A program made the position numbers and the translations under genes. From Hemicentrotus pulcherrimus (taxonomy: Eukaryota; Echinodermata; Echinoidea; Camarodonta; Strongylocentrotidae), in contig BEXV01000010.1 of assembly GCA_003118195.1 (NCBI GenBank), positions 978,373-1,042,372 on the forward strand: DNA of 64,000 nucleotides. The letters are read 5' to 3'. Below, in pieces: positions 13,266 through 23,909 of the stretch (its first letter is position 1; every line of letters begins with the position of its first letter). The notes beneath the pieces were generated by a model. It had not been told where the DNA came from and ran no database searches. It saw only the letters and a program-made list of their open reading frames with translations.

Positions 13266-13369
13266 GGATTTCCCAACGGTGGATTCGGCAGCTACTATTG
13301 TGAACATGATCAATGGCAGTACTACCCACCAGTCCTATACATTGATGAGATTGCATTCAGTTATACAGT
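13266..13369 (+). CDS. candidate exon, unknown product
   Basis: A strong acceptor (GATGTTGTCTGTTTTAAAG, ends 13265) precedes 104 bp with two open frames. One reads GFPNGGFGSYYCEHDQWQYY and stops at 13371-13373. The other reads DFPTVDSAATIVNMINGSTT and stays open beyond. A donor-like CAGT|GTAAAA lies at 13370. Without homology the frame cannot be chosen. The first frame is open upstream back to 13211 as well, so an unspliced 55-codon ORF is also possible. Confidence 0.2.
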
Positions 13370-15824
13370 GTAAAATGTGGCAAGTATCCAAAAACAATAA
13401 ACATTCATGAAAAATCTCAAATACGATAAACGTCAAATTATTTAACTATATTTATAACCGCTGTAATCCGTGTATGAACACGAACGACATGTCGGAAAGT
13501 CTGACGACATCATTTTGTGTTAACACGGCGAACGGGTGGCACATTCTATAACTGCTGATCGTTTTCTCTTTATATTCCTTTTTCAAGAAAATTTACAAGA
13601 GGAGATTGACAATTTTTGTTTCTATGTCTATCCTCTGCATGTACATGTTCAGTGTACTTGTGGCGTACCCTTAATCAACTGATACATCTGTGGCGCCGCG
13701 TCAATGAGTTGCGTTCCGATAAAACTGTGTACTAGTATGTGTGACCAGCACATGGGTTACCTGCCACGTACTTCAGTGTCTCACATATCTTTCGTTTTAA
13801 ACGCCCAAGGATGATACTTGAAAATGGAAATATGCCATTATGGTTTTTTTCTTTCTTCCGTGTACGCACAGTGCTTGTCTTCCGACGATCAATGCACCAA
13901 CACAGATACAATGATCATTATTCACTTTCAAGGCTAGATTGATATCCATTCGAAGGTAGTTCCTAAAGCTTTACCGTATGACCAGCGTGTGCAAGATATG
14001 CGATATACTGTTTAAGTTGTTCCCCTTTTAAGCATTAAACATCACAACATACCATTACGTTTGTATGACAATGCACAATGCCTGATTTCCGACAGTTAGT
14101 ACAGTGGTATAGTTTACGTTGATCTGTGTAAAACGCACTTTACAGTCTAGATTAAAATACGCTCGAAGGCTGTTAAAAAAAACCCTGTCGTGTCTTGAAC
14201 TTGGAGTAAGCCGTTGACCAGTAGGTGAACCATCAACCCTCGATCCATCAAATTCATGTTGCCCTTTACTTTCGTTTGGAGAAGAAGAAGAATCACGGAT
14301 CCGGCTTTTGACCGCAAGTCGACAGGTTTAAAAGCCCCTATTCTTCTTCATCGGGTAGCGACCAAGATCTTATGTGACATAATATCACATCTGTTGTATT
14401 TTCTCATAGATCTCTCCTCTACCACCTGAGCTTAGTCTCATTGTGTTTTCTTTCTTGTCGTTTATGGTTCATATTGAATTGGGAATAAATGGTGATCGAT
14501 TGTAAGCGTGTGGTTGTGCCTTATTATTTTCGGTCATTAAAGAAAAATATAAAAAAAATAGCACAAACGTTCACGGTAGGTCAGAAATTGATACAATGTA
14601 TATGAAAATCTGCTGTCTTGTATCGCATTAATTCGTCAGTAATATCAGAAACTTATTTTGAAAACGACGAGGAGAACACATTTCCTTTCCTCATATAGCT
14701 TGTAAATCTAATGGATTAGGAATTTAAAACAAAGAAATTATTGCAAAGTTGAATCAGAAGAAGAAAAAAAAAATCTACAATATTGCTGTTACTCGAAATT
14801 TTATTTAATTCAAGTTTATTTTGCAGTTTTACTTTCCCGAAATTCGAAATTCGCCAGAGTATAGTAACATTTTGTTTTGCTTACTATAAAAATGGTACAG
14901 GCGCTCTCTTTATTCATGCCATGACAACTTTATGTATAGTAGATATTTTAAAGTATAGTTGACCATGAGAATGTGGAGCATTTCCGTTATTAGTGTCCAT
15001 CAATGGACTATAAATCACATAAATTACTCTCAGAATGAGGTAAAACGGCGTCTTCGAGTCCAAGCGATGACCATGAGTGACTGGCGTAAAGGGTCAAGCA
15101 TTAGTTTATCAACCAGACTTTGGCAAAAATGTAGATATTCGGTAATTTTACCATTTTTGTTTTGAAGTCTGAGGGAAAATACCCAAACTACTAAATTTTA
15201 ATTTTTAAGTTGAACATAGCATAACATGTGCCGAAAACTTTGTAGTAGAGAGGGCTTGGAATTTCTTGCGACCAACATCGAACAGTTGAGCTCACGAGGT
15301 TGACGTTGTTGAAATATTGCGTGAACTTTTGGCAAGACTATATGAAGATGGCGATGGAGGAGGTTGAAGAAAAGTGCAAGTGTATGAAAGCCTCGTAGAA
15401 AGTGCATGTATGCAGAAGTCGACCTTATTTTGTATTTAAAGAACAAATCCTTCCACCTAGCCATTTGTCTTCGGTCCTTTGAATGTCTTAGGTTGACATT
15501 TTCTAAAAATGTTAAATGCATCAAAAAAAAAGTATAGCATCAAAAGCTTTTACTAATTTCACGCTTTTCAGTCCGTTTTATTATGGCAAGAGAAAGGTTT
15601 CTTAGTTTCTTCAATGGATGAGCTTTGTCATAAATCATACCCCCAAATTAACGACGAATTTATCTTTGAATATTTCCCTACATATTATAATCTGATCAAG
15701 ATGTTTGATGTCATAAATCAGCCATTTTTCACATTGCATTTCATAAACAAAATATCATAACTGATAACTATCAAACGGGTTATAATCTTATGAATATGTT
15801 ACGTATAATAAAGGAGCCGTTCTG
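13370..15824. other. non-coding stretch, no gene recognised
   Basis: AT-rich sequence with short A runs (for example near 14767 and 15523) and a GAAGAAGAAGAA patch near 14280. ORFs here (including 108 codons on the minus strand at 15198-15524) have no recognisable motif. Confidence 0.45.
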
Positions 15825-15980
15825 ATGGGAGGCCCACCCGCATTTTACTCCACGCTGAGTAGATTCCTGTCTAATAATAGTAGACCAGGGAAATCCCCTG
15901 GTGGACCTTTCTCTGTCTGCACCACAAAGACTGTATGGCCATGGACTGACTGGCTGGTCAGTATTGGGAATGTTTTATAG
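15825..15980 (+). CDS. candidate 51-codon small ORF, unknown product
   Basis: ATG to TAG without interruption; it begins MGGPPAFYSTLSRFLSNNSR and has a Gly/Pro/Ser-rich centre followed by a Trp-rich tail (TVWPWTDW). G is present at +4, but the -3 position is not a purine. The island is GC-richer than its surroundings. The minus strand is open for about 49 codons over the same interval (reading HTVFVVQTEKGPPGDF), so the coding strand is undecided. No family is recognised. A short hairpin (ACCAGGG/CCCCTGGT) sits inside it at 15884-15902. Confidence 0.2.
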   Translation: MGGPPAFYSTLSRFLSNNSRPGKSPGGPFSVCTTKTVWPWTDWLVSIGNVL

Positions 15981-16342
15981 GGTCATTACTGGCAGACGGT
16001 TTACGTAGCGGTCTGGTTCTGAGGCATTCTGGTCTTGAGATGTAGCAATTTTGTAAAATGCATGTGATTTTTTTCTTCTCATATGTCGGTTGCTTTTTTA
16101 GTATGAAAAAAGAAATGTTGCGGAAAGCGTTATATGGGGTATATGGGTTTCAGGATGGAATTAATTTGACAGGTCAATTCAACGACACAATGTTCACAAG
16201 TGCTGTGAGTTATTGCACGAATTCACGAGAAATAGTCAGGTGCATGTTTAATTTTGTTTTCGTAAGGTACTGATTTGTGTGTGTATTGACAATTCTTTTC
16301 CCCTATTAGGTAGAAATTTACCTGTAATCATTTAAAACGCAT

Positions 16343-16348
16343 TTTATT
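16343..16348 (-). terminator. candidate polyadenylation signal AATAAA
   Basis: AATAAA on the minus strand, about 130 bp past the stop codon of the candidate terminal exon at 16480-16672. The hexamer is frequent by chance in AT-rich DNA, so it has value only with that exon. Confidence 0.2.
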
Positions 16349-16479
16349 CTACTAAGTATACGTAAGGAAAATTTGTAATTGCAACTAAGTTCGAATGTAA
16401 AAAAAAAACCCAGTTGTCTCTGCAGAGCTGTAAATGCAAACAAATTGAAGAGCATTACATACCCTTGAAGTGCTAGGAG

Positions 16480-16672
16480 TTATTGCTGGCTCCCATATTT
16501 CACGTCTCTAATGAGCAGCGGTCGCCGTCTGGCTGTACAGTTATGAGAAACAAGGACAGATGACCGTTGGAAAATGTCAGCATCTAAGTCAGATGGATCT
16601 GTATGTACTCTTATTGATGGTATTTTCGTTAGAGTACATTGTCTTGGCTTGCGATCACGGTACGCCATCCTC
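16480..16672 (-). CDS. candidate terminal exon, unknown product
   Basis: A strong minus-strand acceptor (TCTGTCACTTTGATCATTCAG, ending at 16673) is followed by an open frame to TAA at 16480. The frame contains an ATG at 16668 with a good initiation context (purine at -3, G at +4), so it could also be an intronless 62-residue ORF. It begins MAYRDRKPRQCTLTKIPSIR and later has DPSDLDADIFQ and a basic RRRPLLIRD stretch. No signal peptide or membrane segment is seen. An AATAAA lies about 130 bp downstream. With the islands at 16977-17170 and 17895-17987 it could form the 3' end of a minus-strand gene. Product unknown. Confidence 0.25.
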
Positions 16673-16976
16673 CTGAATGATCAAAGTGACAGACGAAATC
16701 TTGAAATCAAAATATATTTATAAAAAAAAAAAAAAAGGGGTGATGTTTTATATCTTGTTTATGGTCAAGAAGTAGGTGATATTCTCGTCTATCTCCTTGG
16801 TCATACCAATGTTTTCTATTGGATATATGTTCTGAACTAGTAGTAGCCCCTTTAACAAACAAAAAAAAGGGTTTAGTATGTGATAGTAACATCAATGTTC
16901 CGCCGTCTTGTCTCAGATGAACTTGATCATGGAATTATTATCATCATCGTTTATGAAAGAAGAATTCGGTAGATAC

Positions 16977-17170
16977 CTCGTGCACAGCAGAGCCTGTGGT
17001 GTCGATGTCTTCCTAAATTAGCTGCGGCAGATGAACGAGCAGACAGACAGACGCGTCCGCCGTGTTGTCTTGAAGAAGCTAAATTCGTCTGGATACCGAC
17101 GCCACCATGATGGGTCCCGACAGTATCAGAGCCAGCCCGCAGTAGGTGGTGACTGTACCGACGCGCTTCC
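16977..17170 (-). CDS. candidate exon, strand uncertain, unknown product
   Basis: A GC-rich island. On the minus strand CCCCTGCCAG|G (ending 17171) and CACGAG|GTATCT bound 194 bp with a single fully open frame, reading EARRYSHHLLRAGSDTVG onward and rich in Ser, His and Arg. On the plus strand CTTCCTAAATTAG (ends near 17021) and AGTAG|GTGGTG bound another open frame, reading MNEQTDRRVRRVVLKKLNSS onward, with a perfect GCCACCATGATGG initiation context near 17101 in yet another frame. Base composition supports something functional here, but strand and frame cannot be settled by eye. Confidence 0.2.
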
Positions 17171-17894
17171 CTGGCAGGGGATTTTTTATATATATTTTAA
17201 ACATGTTGGGAATTAATAAGCGCGTAATACACAGAAGCAGTAATGTTAGTTGCCTCGGAAAGTAATCTATGAACTCTGTCCCTGAGGAATAATGAAAAAA
17301 AAATATCTAGATAAGTAATTAGGACGCTGTGAAACTATCTACTTTCCTTTAGTCTGGTAATAATAAAAAAAAACCTTCCCTCCATCCTCCATCTCCTTCC
17401 TCTGTCATTATTTAGCATAGACAAGATCACATGAGAAGTCGGCTGGGTTCTCGTAAATCTATATAGAAATGCATAAGAACTGAGATATGTTACCCTTGTC
17501 ACTATGTCAGGGCTCGCAGAAGAGTTTTGCAAGGTAGTACGTCAAAAAATACTTTGGCAAAATGCGCGACGCCAGAATTGAGCAAAAACAAGAGCAAGCA
17601 AGGGTCATTCCTATTAATGCATTACTCCTTATACCTATCCGTTTCGTTTTTTATAATTCTGCTTTTAATAGCAACACACTAAACACCAGATTAAAAAAAA
17701 AGAGATTTTGCCAGCGGCAAATGACATAATTAGAAATAGCTTTTGGGTCTCTTACAAGGTGTACTTCAGAATTTGTCAGATAGGCCACCCATTAAGCTGA
17801 AGTAAAAGCTACAAAGGAATTTGACGGCGTGACGCCTACACTCGTGATTGCGTTGGATGCGCAAAGTTTGACAACTTTCGGCCGAGTCAATTAC

Positions 17895-17987
17895 CTTTGA
17901 TGTAACGATGATGACATGTATTGGCGTCGTACGCGTGGCACAGGTGTACCTACGCCAGGTGAAGTGACAGGTGTAGGGTCTTGGCCG
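17895..17987 (-). CDS. candidate 93-bp exon, unknown product
   Basis: Both minus-strand splice sites are close to consensus: acceptor ATGTCTACTCTTGCAG and donor TCAAAG|GTAATT. The length is exactly 31 codons. Two frames are open: one reads RPRPYTCHFTWRRYTCATRT; the other, split by one base at the start, reads GQDPTPVTSPGVGTPVPRVR and is Pro/Thr/Ser-rich. The second frame is phase-compatible with the candidate exons at 16480-16672 and 16977-17170. A competing plus-strand frame ends at an excellent donor (CGCCAG|GTGAAG, near 17961). Product unknown. Confidence 0.3.
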
Positions 17988-19960
17988 CTGCAAGAGTAGA
18001 CATCGTGTCGCCAAAGGAGCAATTCCAGACGTCCATGATAGTACTTCAGACTCGAGAACGAAATCTATGCACGCCTTTTTTTGGTCTTGATTCAATGAAT
18101 TTTTCGTTTCCAGCAAGCTCATTAAAGAATAGAAGATGGATAAACTGGTTTAAAAAAGCATCGACAGCGAAGCTAAATTTGAGTGTATTTGGTTATTGAC
18201 TCGGCGCCAGTGTGGTTTACCAAACTACCCCGTGTTGTGTGGAGGGCTGAAGAGACATGGGGTCATAAGATTATGCCATATTCTGATGCATTTTAAGATT
18301 TCCCGTTTTTGGAAGCATGAACATTATTGAGACCGATATTCTAATCCTACAGGACGGAACATTCGATTTCAATCTTGACTTTTACAGTTTTCTTTCGATG
18401 AGAAACCTAAATGTAAATCAAGGAGCTTCAATATCCCATAGTTTTAATACGTGTATGCCCGATTTAAGACGCGAATAAGATTCGAAATAATATACCCGTA
18501 AATCTACTCTCGATAGAAGGATCCTATTCGTACTAATCTGTATGGTTGTTATTCCTACGACTTCCCTCTTTTTATCTCTCTCGCCTCTTTCGAAATATTT
18601 ATTTTTGATATTAAATATTCTACAACTCAATCCTGTTGATAAGTAGGTTGAATGAATTATACGTGAACTATAACTGAACTCTGCAGTTGTAGCATAAGCA
18701 CCCCGGTCTTTATTTTTTTCTTCACTCTTGTGTTTTGGCGACTGTTAACCCGCTGCCACGCTTGCAGACTCACGTTGCTACTTTGTGGCTGTAATGTTTT
18801 GGATAATATAAGAAGTGTCTCTCCAATAACAGCTAATGAATGATGAAAAGTAGATGCGGATTAGGCCTTATGTTACACAACGATTGCGATGATTCAGTGC
18901 CTCTTCATCCCGTAGTCCCAATCATTTCCCAATTTGCTAGTTGACAAGCCAAGCCGGTTGTTAGAAAACTCTTAAAGTCGTTTCTCCAGACATTCTGCCG
19001 TCTGTGCTGTATATAGTAGAGATTAAAAAAAAATATGTTTCGCCCCGTTTCCCTCTTAACGATACCCACATAGGCCTCCACCAGCGTTTCGGCGAGTACA
19101 GGTACATTCCTGTTGATATAAAAAAAAATGCTCAATCGCCACTCATACACGCATGCCCATATACACATACTGTTCGCGCACACACACACGAACATATACA
19201 CACACACGCGCGCGCGCGCACACTCACACCCACAAGCTTACATGCACAAACAATACAAAAAGCAATAATATAATGAAGAAGTTTAAAAAATAATGATCAT
19301 CTATTTGTGTTCATTTTAATCTTTAAAAAAACACCTCAGTAAAATTGTCATAAGTAATTCATTTACCAAATTGTCGTTTTTCTATTTCATCTGAAAATGT
19401 TATCTGTAAGACAACTTTCAATATCATCCTAGTACGTACTTTAAAATGTAGGCGTCTTTATAAAAAAGTAAATATAAATACTTTTCTTTGGATCTGCTTC
19501 ACCTCTATATCTTCTGCATTGTTTTGAAATATGACTTACTGCGTTTAAGAATTGTCTAAGAATGTAGGCCTACACTCAAAGTACAAAAATAATTGTATGG
19601 CTTTTGGAAAAGGGGGAAAAATTATTTTGTTTAAATTTCCAACATGTGTCCAATGAGAATTTTGTACGTTATACAGCACGAATAACTCTCCATTTGTATC
19701 ATGACTGGAGCAGAGTAGTAATTTAAAAGGGACTATACGAGATGGTTACCAACCAATCTATTGCTTCCCACATCCATTTAGATTTAATTTCTGCATCTAT
19801 TAACAGTTTTCATAAGTACACCTACGGCGCTTGTTATTGATATCTGAATCTGACAAATATTTTGTCCATGTTATTGTTTAAAATGCGATGAAACCATTGT
19901 CTGCCTTTACCAGTTTATACATGAACAAGGCTCTCTGAATGTATCGTCTACAAACGGTTT
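17988..19960. other. non-coding stretch, no gene recognised
   Basis: AT-rich sequence with no convincing exon. It contains the CA/CG microsatellite at 19176-19237 and a TGTAGGCCTACA palindrome near 19563. ORFs at 18905-19273 are largely translations of the microsatellite. Confidence 0.45.
19176..19237. repeat. compound (CA)n(CG)n microsatellite
   Basis: CA repeats, a short interruption, more CA, then (CG)7 at about 19207-19220 and CA again. The alternating purine-pyrimidine CG core is a classic Z-DNA-prone sequence. Confidence 0.9.
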
Positions 19961-20095
19961 ATGAATTGGTCTTTAAGCTTTTCTCCAAGAGTGACCTTTG
20001 GCATTGACCCTGATGCTGATGATGGAAATCAGCGTAGCAACTGCTGTCCCCGGGCCCGACGGCTCCGGCGGTCTGACTCCGTACTCTCTCGTTGA
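19961..20095 (+). CDS. candidate small ORF or exon, strand uncertain
   Basis: A GC-rich island open on both strands. The plus-strand ATG-to-TGA frame is 44 codons and includes RVTFGIDPDADDGNQRSNCC followed by a very basic tail (RARRLRR); an acceptor-like TTTAAGCTTTTCTCCAAG precedes the middle of it. On the minus strand a very strong acceptor (TATTTTTTTTTTGTGTACAG, just above 20120) opens two further frames. The plus frame has the more natural purine-N-pyrimidine codon pattern. No family is recognised. Confidence 0.2.
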   Translation: MNWSLSFSPRVTFGIDPDADDGNQRSNCCPRARRLRRSDSVLSR

Positions 20096-20136
20096 CAACC
20101 ATGCTCCACGTATTTTCAGTCTGTACACAAAAAAAA

Positions 20137-20154
20137 ATAATAATAATAATAATC
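20137..20154. repeat. (AAT)6 microsatellite
   Basis: A short AAT array directly after an A run. Read on the minus strand it forms part of a T-rich tract ahead of a possible acceptor. Confidence 0.85.
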
Positions 20155-21990
20155 TTCTCACCACGGTGGGAATTTTACATTTAGACTGTTTTGTAGGTAT
20201 ACGTCAATGGCCCATTTTCATTAAAAAAAAAAAAACTGTTTGAAAGTATTGATAAGCTTTCGAAGTACCATACCAATGATATTTCCCCTTTTGATTCATG
20301 TTAAGTGTGTCTACATCATGTGACAATCGTTATCTGGTGCAGGATGGTAACCTGTCCTGATATGGCGCATTTCATTTACAATATTCCTCTTTCTTTTGGA
20401 ATTTCTGTTGTAATAACTGTTTATCCAAAAGAAGAATGGTGAAATTGCTATTAATGCATATAGGTATACAGTATTGAACTTACCAGTCACTTCCCTGACA
20501 TCTAAGAAGTTTAAATCATCCAAGTTAGACTCGACACCAATTTTAGTTGAAATTATTTTATTATGAATAAGCTAAATAAATATGACGATGTAACTATATT
20601 CACTGAATTTATACAAGGCAAACGTATATAAAGCTCAAAATAAATACTATAAAAATGAAAATGAAGATGGTACTATACTTTAAAATAAATCTCTTTTCCC
20701 CATAAGATCTTGCTTTTTTCATGTCCATTGAGGGTTTGTAACAAGGCACAAGATCGTGCCCACGTTGTCCTTTGGGACAACTCGTTCCATGCGATCTCTA
20801 TTACTGAGGAATTGATAGACTGACGGCGAATTGAATTGCGATTACCAAACGTTTATCTAACATTTCAAATTGCATTGAGCCGTGGACGTGTATGTCAACG
20901 GCTCTATCGTCGATGCGCGCCCGAATAGCTACGGGTGAAACTACTCTCCCTCTTCTCTCTCGGTCTCCGATCTCCGATCCCCCTTCGTGCAAGTTGGTGT
21001 CTACACAATCTTTGCGTTTAGCCTAGATTGCATCCGCTTGTTGACATCTGGGGTGTATTGGACTTGTTTTCCTGTTTTTCTAGGCTACTTCCACCTTTCA
21101 TCTCACACTTAACCCAGAGCCATTCATCATCCTAGAAAAACTTTTCTTGAGGATCAAAATAAAAATCGAAAGCCCTCCCTCCTGGTATCCCCGTAGCTGA
21201 AATATCTTCAAGCACAACACTGGTTGTTTGTGCATCAATGTTGTGGATATGTATTCCTTTCAATTTGAATAAGGTATACAATTATGGGAAAACATTGAAC
21301 ACATTTAACACATACCTACCCGTATGAAAGTTAATTGTTTGAAACGACCTTAGATGCAATTGATTTAATACAGATTGCATTGCATGAATAATGTCACACT
21401 GTTTCTACCATGTCTCTCCTCTACTTTGTAACCATTATATTCATCGACATGGTACTTGCTCTTAATCCATATTGTTTTTATTTTAATTTATTGAAACGTC
21501 TTCATGAAATCCTACTTTAGTTTTCAATTACACCAAACTGTACCTCATTATATTTGGTTACTACATGTACGTCTGTTATCAACATGCCAATTCCACAATG
21601 ACATAAAAAGTACCGATTCATATCTTCTTTAGATAAACAAAAAATTGGGAAATTTCTCTGATGGCAGTATAACAACTATGTAACATGAACATAAATTTTC
21701 TAAATGTTCTATCAAAGTGTACTTTATAGTATAACAAATCATTATCCAGCGTTTCAATGAATGATACAATTTGCGAATAGAGCCTCCAAAATATAAATAT
21801 ATAAAAGACAAAAGAATCACATCTTGATACAGGCCTTTATTTACTACTCCCTGATTCAGAGTATATTATGTCTTAAGTCTATCACCACGTCATGAGTTTA
21901 TATCCCGAGCAGTCTTTCCTCGATCTCAGCAACAAATTCATACCGAGCCTAGCTAGCTAGATACATGGGCTTTTTAACCTCACCACCGTG
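20155..21990. other. non-coding stretch, no gene recognised
   Basis: AT-rich with only short ORFs. A moderately GC-rich patch at 20745-21000 contains a CTCTCC-rich run but no convincing splice-bounded frame. Confidence 0.45.
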
Positions 21991-22009
21991 TCGCCGCCAG
22001 TAGTCCGCG

Positions 22010-22144
22010 ATGGCGCTCCACTACCAGTACCCCAAGGACTCGGCGTGTCTCGTCGCAATGAGACGAGAAATAACCGTGGACGAAACAGTTGAAAGAGGGA
22101 TTCATAAATATATCCCCACTGCTGAATGTTTCCTTCATGAATAA
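22010..22144 (+). CDS. candidate small ORF or first coding exon, unknown product
   Basis: ATG with a strong initiation context (G at -3 and +4) and an acceptor-like CCACCGTGTCGCCGCCAG ending at 22000. The 44-codon frame starts MALHYQYPKDSACLVAMRRE and ends at TAA 22142-22144. The first 20 codons are GC-rich and coding-like; the remainder drifts into AT-rich sequence, so an undetected donor may lie inside. Minus-strand frames are open over the same GC-rich patch. Product unknown. Confidence 0.2.
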   Translation: MALHYQYPKDSACLVAMRREITVDETVERGIHKYIPTAECFLHE

Positions 22145-22459
22145 TATTGTAAAGAAGGCTAAACCTTTGTTGAGTGTTTTTGATTACATGCAGTTTGTGA
22201 AGGATGTAGGCCTATAAGAACCGAATATCTTTTCTAATATAATGTAAGTAGCTTATTCTTGCCATCACACTCGTTCAGTTATCCTCTCCTTTTCCTTATA
22301 AGAATAAACTCACATTCAACAAACTATCAGGATGAAATAAAGTGCTGACAGGATTATGAAATCCTACAAATGAATAGAAAGTGTTAAATATTTCGATAGA
22401 AATATATTTTGTTTACTTGTGATACCCTAGACTACATGTAAGTATGAATTATATTTCAC

Positions 22460-22835
22460 TTAAAGGTAAAGACCAGTATTGGAAACGCCCCAATTTAAAA
22501 AAAAATGAAATGGAAGCTCTCATTACCAATCATGTGAAAGAATATGTTTTGACTAATACATGATGATAACAAATTTGCCGGGAAACCGCCTACTAATTTA
22601 TATATTTGGAAAATTGGTTTCTCTCATGGTCTGTGAGAGATACAGGGTAGTCCCATGTACATCTTTCTGTGTATAGTGCTTGTAACTTTATGAAGAATGG
22701 GCCAAATTTCTTATCTTTTTGATGATTCCAGAACCTTGCAGGTGCTAGATGCTAGATGATCAACCTTTTCTGATCGATTCCACAACGTTTCTTTTACAAT
22801 TCAATCGCATGACCATTACTGGTCTTTACCTTTAA
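22460..22835. mobile_element. MITE-like element, copy 1
   Basis: 376 bp bounded by TTAA on both sides. The left end reads AGGTAAAGACCAGTA and the right end is its exact inverted complement (TACTGGTCTTTACCT). A second copy at 56930-57311 is closely similar over its whole length in the same orientation. There is no ORF of note inside, so it is non-autonomous. The TTAA (or internal TA) target duplication fits piggyBac-like or Tc1/mariner-like transposition; the termini lack the CCC start usual for piggyBac, so the superfamily is open. Confidence 0.9.
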
Positions 22836-23393
22836 GATTTAGCATAACAATATATTCATATATTGATCCAATATGCACTATGCTTACGATGGTGGTGTTA
22901 TGAAAATAGACATTTTGTTCAATTGTATGTGTACTTTTTTTGAAAAGAAGAATATTGCACTGTGCTCGAAATCATTTTTCTCGTCGTCTGGCGGAATTAA
23001 GTAAACAAAATGTGACAAGCCGTACCATAGCTTAATTTTCAATTTGATCACGTATATCAAACAATCACATTATTTCAAGTGAGAACTGAATATGTAACCG
23101 TTAACACCTACCGTATATGACTTTTTATATCATTTTAAAGAAGTGAACTCTCATTGATGGGTTCAAAATTAGTGACGAAAGGTGCTGCACGTATATGACA
23201 CCCTTTGTAAAAGGAAAGTACAGTTCCTTTTGTTCGTTTTCTTTCGAAACTTGAGGGATACTGTGTTGGTTTAATTATGTTGCTTTATAACGCGTGCGCG
23301 TCTACTATACACATGTATATAAACACGTGACTGCGAATGGATTTTAACATCTTGGTGAAAGGTCGGGATTTATAATGAATGTTTGAACGGTGA
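22836..23393. other. non-coding stretch, no gene recognised
   Basis: AT-rich flank to the right of element copy 1. Short ORFs only. Confidence 0.45.
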
Positions 23394-23582
23394 GATGGTG
23401 AAGCGAAAAATGTGGCTTTATCGGCATATAGCAAATCCAAGAAGAGTCCTGTCAAGACGCCATCTCGTGGCCAAAACCAAAACAGGGTCAACATCGGAGA
23501 GCTAGTAATGGCACTCAAAAACACAGGTAGCCTTTTCACTGCTCTTGCTGCATGCCTGCCTGGTGAGAGGTGCACCAAATGA
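23394..23582 (+). CDS. candidate exon or ORF, unknown product
   Basis: 62 codons open from stop to stop (TGA at 23391 and 23580). The early part is Lys/Ser/Pro-rich (SKSKKSPVKTPSRGQNQN) and is followed by VNIGELVMALKN. A good donor, ACACAG|GTAGCC, sits at 23527, so a coding exon may end at 23526; the acceptor side (near 23393) is weak. The only ATG in frame is internal. A minus-strand ORF overlaps (23285-23578) but is less coding-like. Product unknown. Confidence 0.25.
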   Translation, partial: DGEAKNVALSAYSKSKKSPVKTPSRGQNQNRVNIGELVMALKNTGSLFTALAACLPGERCTK

Positions 23583-23909
23583 TATAGTCAGTCACCACAT
23601 GTGGTGTTAATGAAGCCGTTACTCGCGCCTTCCCGCCTCGAAGTACGAATGTGATACCGGCCTTATCCAAACATCAATATTTATGCTGATAAATCCCTAC
23701 GGTTTTCTTCATATCGCATGGCGTTGACCCGCCTTTCCTGACTCGCAGGTCCTTTTTTGGTGTGTATTGCTATACATAAATGGTATTTCAGGATATTTTA
23801 CAGCCTCACCATGCAAAATTTTATTAAATAAATTTAGATTTAGGATTTATAGTAGTGGGCCTTGTCAATTCAGGAATTGAGGGGTCGGAGGATTTTTTTT
23901 TTTTTTTTT

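Noticed and set aside
17079..17170. Minus-strand frame with a membrane-helix-like segment (TYCGLALILSGPIMVASVS)
   Set aside because: It stops after about 30 codons, while another minus frame is open across the whole 194-bp island and has a donor; the hydrophobic run is probably an out-of-frame shadow.
19976..20120. Minus-strand frame (REYGVRPPEPSGPGTAVATL) resembling the loop before the Cys-loop of ligand-gated chloride channels
   Set aside because: The similarity rests on a few residues (RP..GP) recalled from memory. No other receptor exon is visible nearby, and the plus-strand frame has a better codon pattern.
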